In this document: one piece after another, positions 1 to 7,535 of the stretch
How the letters are laid out: each line of letters opens with the position of its first letter
Numbering within the stretch: the first letter of the stretch is position 1
NCBI GenBank assembly: GCA_003112755.1
Contig: BFBT01000001.1
Location: 1,426,001 to 1,490,000 of the forward strand
DNA from: Lawsonibacter asaccharolyticus
Lineage (GTDB): Bacteria > Bacillota > Clostridia > Oscillospirales > Oscillospiraceae
Direction: 5' to 3'
DNA: 64,000 bases
Program-made: the position numbers and the translations under genes
The notes under the pieces: model-generated
The model's database searches: none
The model's input: the letters and a program-made list of their open reading frames with translations, nothing else
What the model was told of the DNA's origin: nothing

Positions 1-2
1 CG

Positions 3-275
3 CTCACGGCCAGTGCCCTGCACAGTTATCTGAAGCGGCTGGAGGAGAAGGGCTTTCTATCCTGCAAAAAAACTGGTAAGGTAAACACCTATACAGCAAT
101 GGTGGCCCGGGAGGACTATCAACGCAGCGAGGGAGAGAGCTTTCTGAAAAAGCTCTACGGCAGTTCCATCTCCCGGTTCGCGGCGGCGCTCTACGACGGA
201 AAGAGGGTGGAACCGGCGGAGCTGGAGGAGCTCCAGGCACTGCTGGACCGCCTGAGCGGGGGAGAGGAGACATGA
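3..275 (+). CDS. BlaI/MecI-family transcriptional regulator, C-terminal part
   Basis: This is the last 90 codons of a gene that begins before the window. It opens inside the winged helix (LTASALHSYLKRLEEKGFL) and continues into the helical dimerisation tail that BlaI/MecI/CopY repressors share, ending in GGEET. The reading frame starts at base 3. Its TGA overlaps the ATG of the M56 protease that follows (ATGA), the usual translationally coupled blaI-blaR1 arrangement. Known members are dimeric repressors inactivated by proteolysis when the partner M56 sensor fires; that role here is inferred from family and context. The DNA-binding N-terminus and the operator lie outside the window. Confidence 0.8.
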   Translation, partial: LTASALHSYLKRLEEKGFLSCKKTGKVNTYTAMVAREDYQRSEGESFLKKLYGSSISRFAAALYDGKRVEPAELEELQALLDRLSGGEET

Positions 276-2011
276 CGGCGCTGGTGGAGCGGGTGGTCTG
301 GGTCTCCCTCGCCACCTCCCTGCTCCTGCTCCCGCTGCTGGGGCTGAGCGGCGCCATCCGCAGGCGCTACCGGGCAGGGAGCTGCTACCTGCTGTGGCTG
401 GTGCTGGCCCTGCGCCTGCTGATCCCCCTGCCCGTCCCGGTCCCGGTGGGGACCGCTTTGTCCCAGGTGGTCCCTGCGCCAGCGGCGGAGGAAACACTCG
501 TCCCCCTTCCGGGGATCTCGGGTCCCGCGTCCGTCCGGGGACCGCAGGCAGGCGGAGCGGGAGGCGCCGCCGAACTGACCGAGGCGCTCTCCTGGCTCTG
601 GGCGGCGGGGGCGGTCCTCTTCCTCGGCGTGGGGGGCGGGGGCTACCTGCGGGCCCGAAGAAAGATCCTAGAGGGCAGCCAGGCGCGGGCGGGAGACCAG
701 GCGGCGCTGGAGGCCCTGGGTGGGACGGTGCCGGTGCTGCGAGCCGGGGTGGACACCCCCATGACCCTGGGCCTGCTGCGCCCGGTGATCGTGCTGCCGC
801 CGGAGGTGCCGGAGGCGGACCTGCCCCTGATCCTGCGCCATGAGCTCTGCCATATCCGGCGGAGGGACCTGTGGTACAAGGGAGTCATGCTGCTGGCAAA
901 CGCGGTCCACTGGTTCAACCCCCTGGTGTGGCGGATGGCCGGACAGGCGGGCCGGGATCTGGAATTGTACTGTGACGAGGCGGTGGTGGAGGGACAGGAC
1001 AGCGGCTTCCGCCGCCGCTATGGACAGGTGCTCCTGCAGGCATCGTCAGGGGGCGTGACCGCGGCCCTGACTACCCGGCTGGGGGGCACGGAGATGAAAG
1101 GAAGGATCATGAACCTGTTTTTACAAAAAAAGAAGGGGACCGCTCTGGTGGCGGCTGTGGTGTGCGCCGCACTGCTCTGCGGCGGCGCGGTGGCCTGGGG
1201 GCCCTCTTCCGCCGCCGGGGCCCAGGACCTTCCCCAGGAGGCGGCGGCGCGGCTCCAGCAGGTGACGGAGAGCGTGACCCTCAACGAAGAAGGGAGCCAG
1301 GTGCGCTTCACTCTGCCTGAGCTGGAGGAGGGAGAGGACTGGAGGGTGCAGATCTCCGGCCGCTACGTGGCGGCGGACCAGGTCTCCATGAGCGTCCACC
1401 TGGACACGCCGGGCGTCTGGGAACCGGGGCGCTCCTATGAGATCCCAATAAAGCCCAGGCTGCGGCAGGCGGAGGGAGAGGGATATTACACCCAGCTGAC
1501 CCTCCACATATCTCTGGTCCGAGGGGAGGACAGTTGGGACGGGGAGGCGGACCTGCTGGCCCTGGCGTCACAGCCCCAGGGCGCCGGGAGCGGCTGGCTC
1601 TGGCCGGTGGAGGGGTATCATACCCTGTCCGCCCTGTTCGGCGGCCGGGTCCACCCTGTGACCGGACAGAGGACAGACCATACCGGCATCGACATCCCGG
1701 CTCCGGAGGGGACGCCGGTGCTGGCCGCCGCCTCCGGCACGGTGGAAGCGGCGGGCTGGGACGGGGAGGGCGGACTGGGTGACCGGGTGATCCTGGCCCA
1801 CGGGGGCGGCTGGACCACCACCTACGGCCAGCTCTCCCAAATCACGGCAGTGACGGGGGAGACGGTGGAGCAGGGGGAGGTCATCGGCTATGTGGGCGCC
1901 ACCGGGAGGGCCACCGGCCCCCACCTGCACCTGGAGCTGGCGGAGAACGGCGTCCCCACGGACCCGGCGGCCGCCTATCCGGGCCTGGAGCTGTCTGTGA
2001 CCGGCAGGTGA
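272..2011 (+). CDS. BlaR1-like M56 metallopeptidase fused to an M23 peptidase domain
   Basis: 579 residues. Hydrophobic segments at about 5-25 and 38-55, another near 106-125, then the gluzincin motif HELCH at 190-194 followed by the WFNPLVW stretch that defines M56 (BlaR1/MecR1) proteases, and a further transmembrane helix near 290-310. The extracytoplasmic part does not carry the penicillin-binding sensor of BlaR1; it ends instead in an M23 (LytM/peptidoglycan endopeptidase) domain with the zinc ligands in HTGIDIP (His and Asp) and HLHLE (near 551). M56 proteins cleave a partner BlaI repressor inside the cell after an external signal; M23 enzymes cleave peptidoglycan cross-links. Start ATG overlaps the upstream BlaI stop. 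What the fusion senses or cuts is inference. Confidence 0.85.
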   Translation: MTALVERVVWVSLATSLLLLPLLGLSGAIRRRYRAGSCYLLWLVLALRLLIPLPVPVPVGTALSQVVPAPAAEETLVPLPGISGPASVRGPQAGGAGGAAELTEALSWLWAAGAVLFLGVGGGGYLRARRKILEGSQARAGDQAALEALGGTVPVLRAGVDTPMTLGLLRPVIVLPPEVPEADLPLILRHELCHIRRRDLWYKGVMLLANAVHWFNPLVWRMAGQAGRDLELYCDEAVVEGQDSGFRRRYGQVLLQASSGGVTAALTTRLGGTEMKGRIMNLFLQKKKGTALVAAVVCAALLCGGAVAWGPSSAAGAQDLPQEAAARLQQVTESVTLNEEGSQVRFTLPELEEGEDWRVQISGRYVAADQVSMSVHLDTPGVWEPGRSYEIPIKPRLRQAEGEGYYTQLTLHISLVRGEDSWDGEADLLALASQPQGAGSGWLWPVEGYHTLSALFGGRVHPVTGQRTDHTGIDIPAPEGTPVLAAASGTVEAAGWDGEGGLGDRVILAHGGGWTTTYGQLSQITAVTGETVEQGEVIGYVGATGRATGPHLHLELAENGVPTDPAAAYPGLELSVTGR

Positions 2012-2040
2012 CAGGGGGCTCCTCATTCCCCAAAAGGCGC

Positions 2041-2085
2041 AAAAAAACCCCCGGCGGCGGGAAGCTCCCGCCGCCGGGGGTCCTC
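2041..2085 (-). terminator. Rho-independent terminator of pncB
   Basis: A 15-bp GC stem (CCCCCGGCGGCGGGA against its complement) with a 3-nt loop. On the minus strand it comes directly after the pncB stop and is followed by a run of T. It may also stop transcription arriving from the M56 gene on the plus strand. Confidence 0.9.
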
Positions 2086-3534
2086 TTATGCCATCTCGTG
2101 GCTGGTGAGCAGGGACTGCTTGATGTCCCACAGCTTCTGGGACAGGTCCACGTAGTAATTGTGAGGGTTCTCAAAGCGCTTGACCTCATCCCACAGGGCG
2201 TCCACCTGCCGCTGGCAGTAGGCCCGGCTGGTCTGGAGCTCCGGCACCTGATAGACCAGCTCGCCTCCCCGGAAGATAGGGACCAGCAGCTCCCGGGCCT
2301 CGATGTTGGTGTACACCTTCCGCTTCCAGGTGGCGGCCGGGTCAAAGAGCTCCAGGGGATGGGTGAAGTCGATCTCCTCGTCGTGGACGCAGATCAGGTC
2401 GGCCTCCGCCTTGCCGGTGTCCCGGGAGAAGATGCGGTACACCTTCTTGAAATGGGGGGTGGTGATCTTGGCGGGGTTTTCGCTGATCTTGATCTTGGGG
2501 AGGATGTGCCCCTGGTCATCCTCGATGGCGGACAGCTTATACACGCCGCCGAAGACGGGCTCGGAGCGGGAGGTGATGAGCCGCTCGCCCACCCCGAAGG
2601 AATCGATGCGGGCTCCCTGGCGGATCAGATCCCGGATGATGTACTCGTCCAGGGCGTTGGAGGCCACAATCTTGCAGCCGGTGAGGCCGGCCTCGTCCAG
2701 CATCTCCCGTGCTTTCCGGGACAGATAGGTCAGGTCGCCGGAGTCCAGCCGGATGCCGCACTTGGTGACGCCCAGGGGCTCCAGCACCTCCTTGAAGGCA
2801 CGGATGGCGTTGGGCACGCCGGAGCGCAGTACATTGTAGGTGTCCACCAGCAGGGTGGCATTGTTGGGGTAGAGCTGGCAGTAGGTCTTGAAGGCGGTGT
2901 ACTCGTCGGGAAACATCTGCACCCAGGAGTGGGCCATGGTGCCGGTGGCGGGGGAGCCGTAGTGCTGGTCGGCCATGGTGCAGGCGGTGGCAGAGCAGCC
3001 AGCGATGTAGGAGGCCCGGGCGCCCAGGATGGCTCCCTCCGCCCCCTGGGCCCGGCGGGAGCCGAACTCGGCCACCGGACGGCCCTCCGCCGCCCGGACG
3101 ATGCGGTTGGACTTGGTAGCGATGAGGCTCTGGTGGTTCAGGCACAGCAGCACGAAGGTCTCGATGAACTGGGCCTGGATGGCCGGGGCCCGCACGGTGA
3201 GGATGGGCTCCCCAGGGAAGATGGGGGTGCCCTCCGGCACGGCCCAGATGTCGCCGGTGAAACGGAACTGGCGCAGATAGTCCAGGAAGGGCTCGGCAAA
3301 GCAGCCCTTGGAGCGGAGGTAGGCGATGTCCTCCTCGTCAAAGCGCAGCTTCTGGATATACTCGATGACCTGGGCCAGCCCCGCCGCTATAGCAAAGCCT
3401 CCCTGGTCCGGGACCGAGCGGAAGAACACGTCAAAGTAGCAGATGCGCTCGCCCAGTCCGGTCTGGAAGTACCCGTTGCCCATGGTGAGCTCATAGAAGT
3501 CGCACAGCATGGTCAGATTTGTCTTTTCTTTCAT
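2086..3534 (-). CDS. pncB: Nicotinate phosphoribosyltransferase
   Basis: 482 residues from the ATG reading MKEKTNLTMLCDFYELTMGNGYF-type sequence; a more upstream start is possible but GGAGG lies about 10 nt before this ATG. The enzyme joins nicotinate to PRPP (ATP-coupled) to give nicotinate mononucleotide, the first step of the Preiss-Handler NAD salvage route, in the cytoplasm. The catalytic histidine region GTMAHSW is intact and the length fits the family's longer class (about 480-490). It stands alone between a terminator and its own promoter, with a palindrome just downstream of the -10 box that suggests repressor control. Confidence 0.93.
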   Translation of the reverse strand: MKEKTNLTMLCDFYELTMGNGYFQTGLGERICYFDVFFRSVPDQGGFAIAAGLAQVIEYIQKLRFDEEDIAYLRSKGCFAEPFLDYLRQFRFTGDIWAVPEGTPIFPGEPILTVRAPAIQAQFIETFVLLCLNHQSLIATKSNRIVRAAEGRPVAEFGSRRAQGAEGAILGARASYIAGCSATACTMADQHYGSPATGTMAHSWVQMFPDEYTAFKTYCQLYPNNATLLVDTYNVLRSGVPNAIRAFKEVLEPLGVTKCGIRLDSGDLTYLSRKAREMLDEAGLTGCKIVASNALDEYIIRDLIRQGARIDSFGVGERLITSRSEPVFGGVYKLSAIEDDQGHILPKIKISENPAKITTPHFKKVYRIFSRDTGKAEADLICVHDEEIDFTHPLELFDPAATWKRKVYTNIEARELLVPIFRGGELVYQVPELQTSRAYCQRQVDALWDEVKRFENPHNYYVDLSQKLWDIKQSLLTSHEMA

Positions 3535-3584
3535 CCCTGGGGATGCCTCCTCTTCGGGGAGGGGATGCTCCGCTCCCGCCCCCG

Positions 3585-3600
3585 CGGGTGTCAACACCCG
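3585..3600. promoter_or_regulatory. Candidate operator in pncB leader
   Basis: Perfect inverted repeat CGGGTGT-ca-ACACCCG located between the predicted pncB transcription start and its ribosome site. Firmicutes NAD-salvage genes are commonly controlled by NiaR; assignment to that regulator is only a suggestion. Confidence 0.4.
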
Positions 3601-3614
3601 TGTGTATTTTCATT

Positions 3615-3643
3615 ATTATACCTGGAAAAGAGGGAAAAGGCAA
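3615..3643 (-). promoter_or_regulatory. pncB promoter
   Basis: On the minus strand: TTGCCT, 17-bp spacer, perfect TATAAT, about 80 nt before the pncB ATG. Confidence 0.7.
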
Positions 3644-3814
3644 GGGAAAAGGGCGCGGGGCCCGGCTTCAGCGGGGGATATCTCTCCAAACCTCCCCCGG
3701 AAGGTGGTGCGGCAGATGCCATGTCGGACAGGGAGGCTCTTCCTGATACTGGAATAAGGAGTTTCCCCCGCGGGCATACTGAACGGGAACCAGTTCAGAA
3801 AAGGAGGTAATCTC

Positions 3815-4417
3815 ATGCCAAACAAAGCAGAGACCTTCGCCCGCAGTGAGACCCACATCAACCTGATGCGGGCCTTCGCGGGGGAGAGCCAGGCCCGGAA
3901 CCGCTATACCATCGCCGCCGGTATGGCCAGAGAGAAAAACCTGTACGTGGTCCAGCAGGCCTTTCTGTTCACCGCAGACCAGGAGCTGACCCACGCCAAG
4001 CAGTTTTACCGGCAGCTGGCGGACCTGTCCGGCCAGACCGTCCGGGCGGACGGTACCTATCCGGTGGACCTGTATCCCGACCTGCTCTCCCACCTGCGGG
4101 CGGCCCAGCACAATGAGTTCCAGGAGTGGGAGCACGACTACGCCCACTTCGCCAAGACAGCCAGCGAGGAGGGCTTCCCCCTGGTGGCCAAGCTGTTCGA
4201 CTCCATTGCAGGCATCGAGCGCATCCACGGCGAGCGGTTCGGCCGCTTCGCCGATCTGCTGGAGCGGGAGGAGCTGTTCGTCTCCTCCGTGACCTGTCAG
4301 TGGATGTGTCTGAACTGCGGCTATGTGGTGGAGTCCACCATGGCCCCTGCCAGCTGCCCCGTGTGCCACCACCCTCAGGGCTATTTCGTGCGCATGGAGA
4401 TGGTGCCCTTCCACTGA
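3815..4417 (+). CDS. Rubrerythrin
   Basis: 200 residues. The N-terminal ferritin-like four-helix domain shows diiron ligand motifs (FAGESQA, ELTH, EFQEWEHDY, ERIHGERF); the C-terminal rubredoxin domain has the paired cysteines CLNCG and CPVC. Rubrerythrins reduce hydrogen peroxide in the cytoplasm of anaerobes, passing electrons from the rubredoxin iron to the diiron site. Strong ribosome site (AAGGAGGTAATCTC-ATG) and a strong terminator immediately after indicate a monocistronic, well-expressed gene. Length is typical. The identification is firm; whether it is the main peroxidase in this organism cannot be seen. Confidence 0.93.
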   Translation: MPNKAETFARSETHINLMRAFAGESQARNRYTIAAGMAREKNLYVVQQAFLFTADQELTHAKQFYRQLADLSGQTVRADGTYPVDLYPDLLSHLRAAQHNEFQEWEHDYAHFAKTASEEGFPLVAKLFDSIAGIERIHGERFGRFADLLEREELFVSSVTCQWMCLNCGYVVESTMAPASCPVCHHPQGYFVRMEMVPFH

Positions 4418-4433
4418 TCCCCCAGACTAAGAC

Positions 4434-4475
4434 AGGCGCGGCCCTCCTGGAGAGCAGGAGGGCCGCGCCTCTTTT
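4434..4475 (+). terminator. Terminator of the rubrerythrin gene
   Basis: 15-bp stem AGGCGCGGCCCTCCT with its complement, followed by CTTTTA. Confidence 0.9.
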
Positions 4476-4535
4476 AGGACGATCGCTGCAATATATGTTG
4501 CAGCGATCTGTTAAAGTGATTGACTCGCTGCGGCA

Positions 4536-4904
4536 TTAGGAGTCCGCATCCTCTTCTATAACCTGTTCATACAAAAGATAATACTTTTCCTCCAGTTTTG
4601 CATAGATCTTCGTGTCATCCGTTTCATTGGCAAACAGCTCAGTTCCCGGGTCTAAAGAGTTGGATGTGAAATTTTCTTCTGGAATTTCCTCGGTTTGGGG
4701 CACACGCTGCTCCACCTCTCCCCATAATATCCATCCGTCTGGCAGTTTTGTGACGGCTCTGAACCGTCCTAGGTCATGATAAAGACAATCATTCACATAA
4801 ATGAGAGGGGGATATATATGCGGCGTACTGCTTGCCGCTTCCTGGGCAGAACAGCCTGTGATGGCAAGGAATAAAAGTGCGAGGCCGGCGACAAATCGCT
4901 TCAT
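4536..4904 (-). CDS. Small lipoprotein of unknown function
   Basis: 122 residues with a type II signal: MKRF, a hydrophobic run, and lipobox ITGC at about residue 18, so it should be diacylated by Lgt and processed by LspA. The mature part is acidic and rich in E, D and Y and shows no motif I recognise. Its bases are clearly more AT-rich than the genes on both sides, and the upstream DNA to about 5090 is AT-rich as well, so it may have been acquired separately. It is convergent with rubrerythrin and divergent from glf. Function unknown. Confidence 0.7.
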   Translation of the reverse strand: MKRFVAGLALLFLAITGCSAQEAASSTPHIYPPLIYVNDCLYHDLGRFRAVTKLPDGWILWGEVEQRVPQTEEIPEENFTSNSLDPGTELFANETDDTKIYAKLEEKYYLLYEQVIEEDADS

Positions 4905-4919
4905 TTTTTCAAATCATCC

Positions 4920-4934
4920 CCAATTATAAATTGG
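4920..4934. promoter_or_regulatory. Palindrome upstream of the small lipoprotein
   Basis: Perfect inverted repeat CCAATT-ATA-AATTGG, 15 nt upstream of the lipoprotein ATG on the minus strand. Candidate operator; the partner is unknown. Confidence 0.35.
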
Positions 4935-5052
4935 CTCCGCCCATATATTACCAATCTATATGATATTTGTAAATAAGAATTTTTACATCGTAAAATTTAT
5001 ATCTGCGCCCGTTGTCCGGCACCATTTCAATCCACATTTAATCGATTCTTTA

Positions 5053-5081
5053 TTTCCTTTCAGGGAAATTTATGATATACT
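5053..5081 (+). promoter_or_regulatory. Promoter candidate for glf
   Basis: Extended -10 (TG-A-TATACT) with a poor -35 (TTTCCT) at 17 bp, about 40 nt before the glf start. Confidence 0.5.
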
Positions 5082-5120
5082 GTCCCGGCATGGGGCGTTG
5101 TCCCCAAAAAACAGAAAAAG

Positions 5121-6302
5121 GTGGGAGACCCCTTGGAATTGAATTTTGACGCCCTGGTGGTGGGTGCGGGCTATGCCGGCGCGGTGTGTGCCCGGGAGCT
5201 GGCTGAGCGGGGCGGAAAGCGGGTCCTGGTGCTGGAGCGCCGGGACCACATCGGCGGCAACGCCTATGACCGGCTGGATGAGGCGGGCGTGCTGATCCAC
5301 CAGTACGGCCCCCATATTTTCCACACCAATGACGAGGCGGTATTCCGCTATCTGTGCCGCTTCACCCGGTGGCGGGACTACCAGCACCGGGTGGTGGCCG
5401 ACCTGCCGGCCCCGGACGGCGGCCGGATGCAGATGCCGGTGCCCTTCAACCTGACCTCCCTGCGGAAGGCTTTCGGACCCGAGGAGGGGAAGCGTCTGGG
5501 GGAGAAGCTGATCGCCGCCTACGGCGCAGAGAAGAAGGTCACCATCCTGGAGCTGCGCCAGAATCAGGACCCGGAGCTGGCCAAGGTGGCTGACTACGTC
5601 TATGAGCACGTGTTCGTCCACTACACCATGAAGCAGTGGGGCCAGACCCCGGATCAGATCGACCCCAACACTACTGCCCGGGTGCCTGTCTTCCTGTCGG
5701 AGGACGACCGCTATTTCCAGGACGAGTATCAGGGCATGCCCCTGAAGGGCTACACCCCCCTCTTTGAGGCCATGCTGGACCACCCCAACATTACTGTCCG
5801 GCTGGGGGAGGACGCCATCCCCCACCTGGGACTGGACGGGGACGTGCTGACGGTGGACGGCGTCCCGTTCCAGGGGCCGGTGGTCTACACCGGCGCGGCG
5901 GATGAGCTGTTCGGCCGCCGCTTCGGCCCCCTGCCCTACCGCACCCTGGACTTCCGGTTCGAGACCCTGGACCAGACCTGGTTCCAGAGCCGGGGCACAG
6001 TGAACTACACTGTGGACCAGCCCTACACCCGCATCACCGAATTCAAGCACATGACGGGCCAGGAGCTGGAGGGCAGGACCACTATCGTGAAGGAGTTCTC
6101 CCGGGCCTACACCGGCGCGCCGGAGGAGACGCCCTATTACGCCATCATCAATGGGGAGAACAACGCACTGTATGCCCGATACCGGGCGCTGGCAGAGCGG
6201 TTCCCCAACCTGCACCTGCTGGGCCGCCTGGCGGAATATAAATACTACAACATGGACGCCATCGTGGCCCGGGCGCTGGAGCTGGCCGGACAGCTGATCT
6301 GA
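5121..6302 (+). CDS. glf: UDP-galactopyranose mutase
   Basis: 393 residues from GTG 5121; TTG 5133 is an alternative because AGGTGGGAG sits just before it. The FAD-binding signature VVGAGYAGAVCARELA is at the N-terminus, followed by ERRDHIGGNAYD and the family motif QYGPHIFHTN. The enzyme interconverts UDP-galactopyranose and UDP-galactofuranose using reduced FAD, in the cytoplasm, supplying galactofuranose for surface glycans. A family 2 glycosyltransferase follows 50 bp downstream, which suggests a dedicated Galf-transfer step. Length is normal for bacterial UGM. Confidence 0.93.
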   Translation: MGDPLELNFDALVVGAGYAGAVCARELAERGGKRVLVLERRDHIGGNAYDRLDEAGVLIHQYGPHIFHTNDEAVFRYLCRFTRWRDYQHRVVADLPAPDGGRMQMPVPFNLTSLRKAFGPEEGKRLGEKLIAAYGAEKKVTILELRQNQDPELAKVADYVYEHVFVHYTMKQWGQTPDQIDPNTTARVPVFLSEDDRYFQDEYQGMPLKGYTPLFEAMLDHPNITVRLGEDAIPHLGLDGDVLTVDGVPFQGPVVYTGAADELFGRRFGPLPYRTLDFRFETLDQTWFQSRGTVNYTVDQPYTRITEFKHMTGQELEGRTTIVKEFSRAYTGAPEETPYYAIINGENNALYARYRALAERFPNLHLLGRLAEYKYYNMDAIVARALELAGQLI

Positions 6303-6351
6303 CCCTGCGGCCCGGACCGCGCCCAAAACCTGACAGACAGGAGAAAGAAGT

Positions 6352-7380
6352 ATGGATAAGCTGATCACCTTTGCCGTCCCCTGCTACAACTCGGCGGCCT
6401 ATATGGACCACTGTGTGGAGACGCTGCTCCAGGGGGGCGACGACATCGAGATCATTCTGGTGGACGACGGCTCCACCAAAGACGACACCCCCGCCATCTG
6501 CGACCGCTATGCCCAGCAGTACCCCGATATCGTCCGGGCCATCCACCAGGAGAACGGCGGCCACGGCGAGGGAGTCAATCAGGGTATCCGGAACGCCCGG
6601 GGCGTCTACTACAAGGTGGTGGACTCCGATGACTGGGTGGACGTGCCCGCTCTGAAGAAGGCCCTGGACAAGCTGCGTCAGTTCGTGCGGGACGGCAAGC
6701 TGGTGGATATGCTGGTGTGCAACTACGTCTATGAGCATGTGGAGGACAACACCCAGCGGGTGATGCACTACCGCAATGTGTTTCCCCGCAACCGGGTATT
6801 CGGCTGGGAGCAGATCGGGCGCTTCCGCCCCTCCCAGTATCTGCTGATGCATTCGGTGATCTACCGCACCCAGCTGCTGCGGGACTGCGGGCTGGAGCTG
6901 CCCAAGCACACCTTCTATGTGGACAACATCTTCGTGTATCAGCCCCTGCCCTCGGTGCGGAACATCTACTATCTGGATGTGGACCTGTACCGCTACTTCA
7001 TCGGCCGGGCGGACCAGTCCGTCAACGAGACGGTGATGGTGGGCCGGGTGGACCAGCAGCTGCGGGTCACCTATCAGATGATCGACTCCCACGACCTGCG
7101 GGTCCTCACTGCAGAGCAGCCCAAGCTGGGGCGGTACATGTTCAATTATCTGGCCATGATGATGGCCATCTCCTCCATCTTCCTCACCATCGCCGACACC
7201 CCCGAGTGCCTGGGGAAGAAGACCCAGCTGTGGGAATATCTGCGGACGGTGGACACCGGGATCTATCACAAGATGAAGTACCGGGCCGTCTCCGCCTTTA
7301 CCAATTTCCCGGGTTATCAGGGCCGGCGGCTGTCGGTGGGCCTCTACCGGCTGGCTCGGAAGATCTATAAGTTCAACTGA
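6352..7380 (+). CDS. Family 2 glycosyltransferase
   Basis: 342 residues. GT-A fold N-terminus: FAVPCYNSAAYMDHCVETLL, nucleotide-binding VDDGSTKDDT, and the metal/donor motif DSDDW near residue 100. No transmembrane helices are obvious, so it probably acts at the cytoplasmic face. It lies 50 bp after glf behind a good ribosome site (AGGAGAAAGAAGT-ATG) and ahead of a strong terminator, so the two genes form a transcription unit. A galactofuranosyltransferase role is likely from context but not shown by sequence; the real donor could be another UDP-sugar. Confidence 0.85.
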   Translation: MDKLITFAVPCYNSAAYMDHCVETLLQGGDDIEIILVDDGSTKDDTPAICDRYAQQYPDIVRAIHQENGGHGEGVNQGIRNARGVYYKVVDSDDWVDVPALKKALDKLRQFVRDGKLVDMLVCNYVYEHVEDNTQRVMHYRNVFPRNRVFGWEQIGRFRPSQYLLMHSVIYRTQLLRDCGLELPKHTFYVDNIFVYQPLPSVRNIYYLDVDLYRYFIGRADQSVNETVMVGRVDQQLRVTYQMIDSHDLRVLTAEQPKLGRYMFNYLAMMMAISSIFLTIADTPECLGKKTQLWEYLRTVDTGIYHKMKYRAVSAFTNFPGYQGRRLSVGLYRLARKIYKFN

Positions 7381-7393
7381 ACGCCCAGTTTGA

Positions 7394-7430
7394 CAGCGGG
7401 CCGCCCTTTTGGCGGCCCGCTGTGTATTTT
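7394..7430 (+). terminator. Terminator after the glf-GT2 unit
   Basis: 12-bp stem CAGCGGGCCGCC with its complement, then TGTATTTTG. Confidence 0.88.
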
Positions 7431-7474
7431 GGGCCCCGCCGGCAAGTTTTCCCCCTCCATCGACACGCATGAGA

Positions 7475-7503
7475 TTGACACCCGCCCCTGGGGCGGGTAT
7501 GAT
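7475..7503 (+). promoter_or_regulatory. Promoter with a palindrome filling its spacer
   Basis: TTGACA, 17-bp spacer, TATGAT. The entire spacer is a perfect 8-1-8 inverted repeat (CCCGCCCC-T-GGGGCGGG), so a symmetric DNA-binding protein or DNA distortion could control it. Drives the DUF3048 lipoprotein gene. Confidence 0.7.
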
Positions 7504-7535
7504 AAAGGAAAGAAAGCAAGAGGGGGAGATCTGAG

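Noticed and set aside
4418..5120. tRNA or small RNA gene in the AT-rich region
   Set aside because: No cloverleaf, CCA end or independent promoter-terminator pair was visible.
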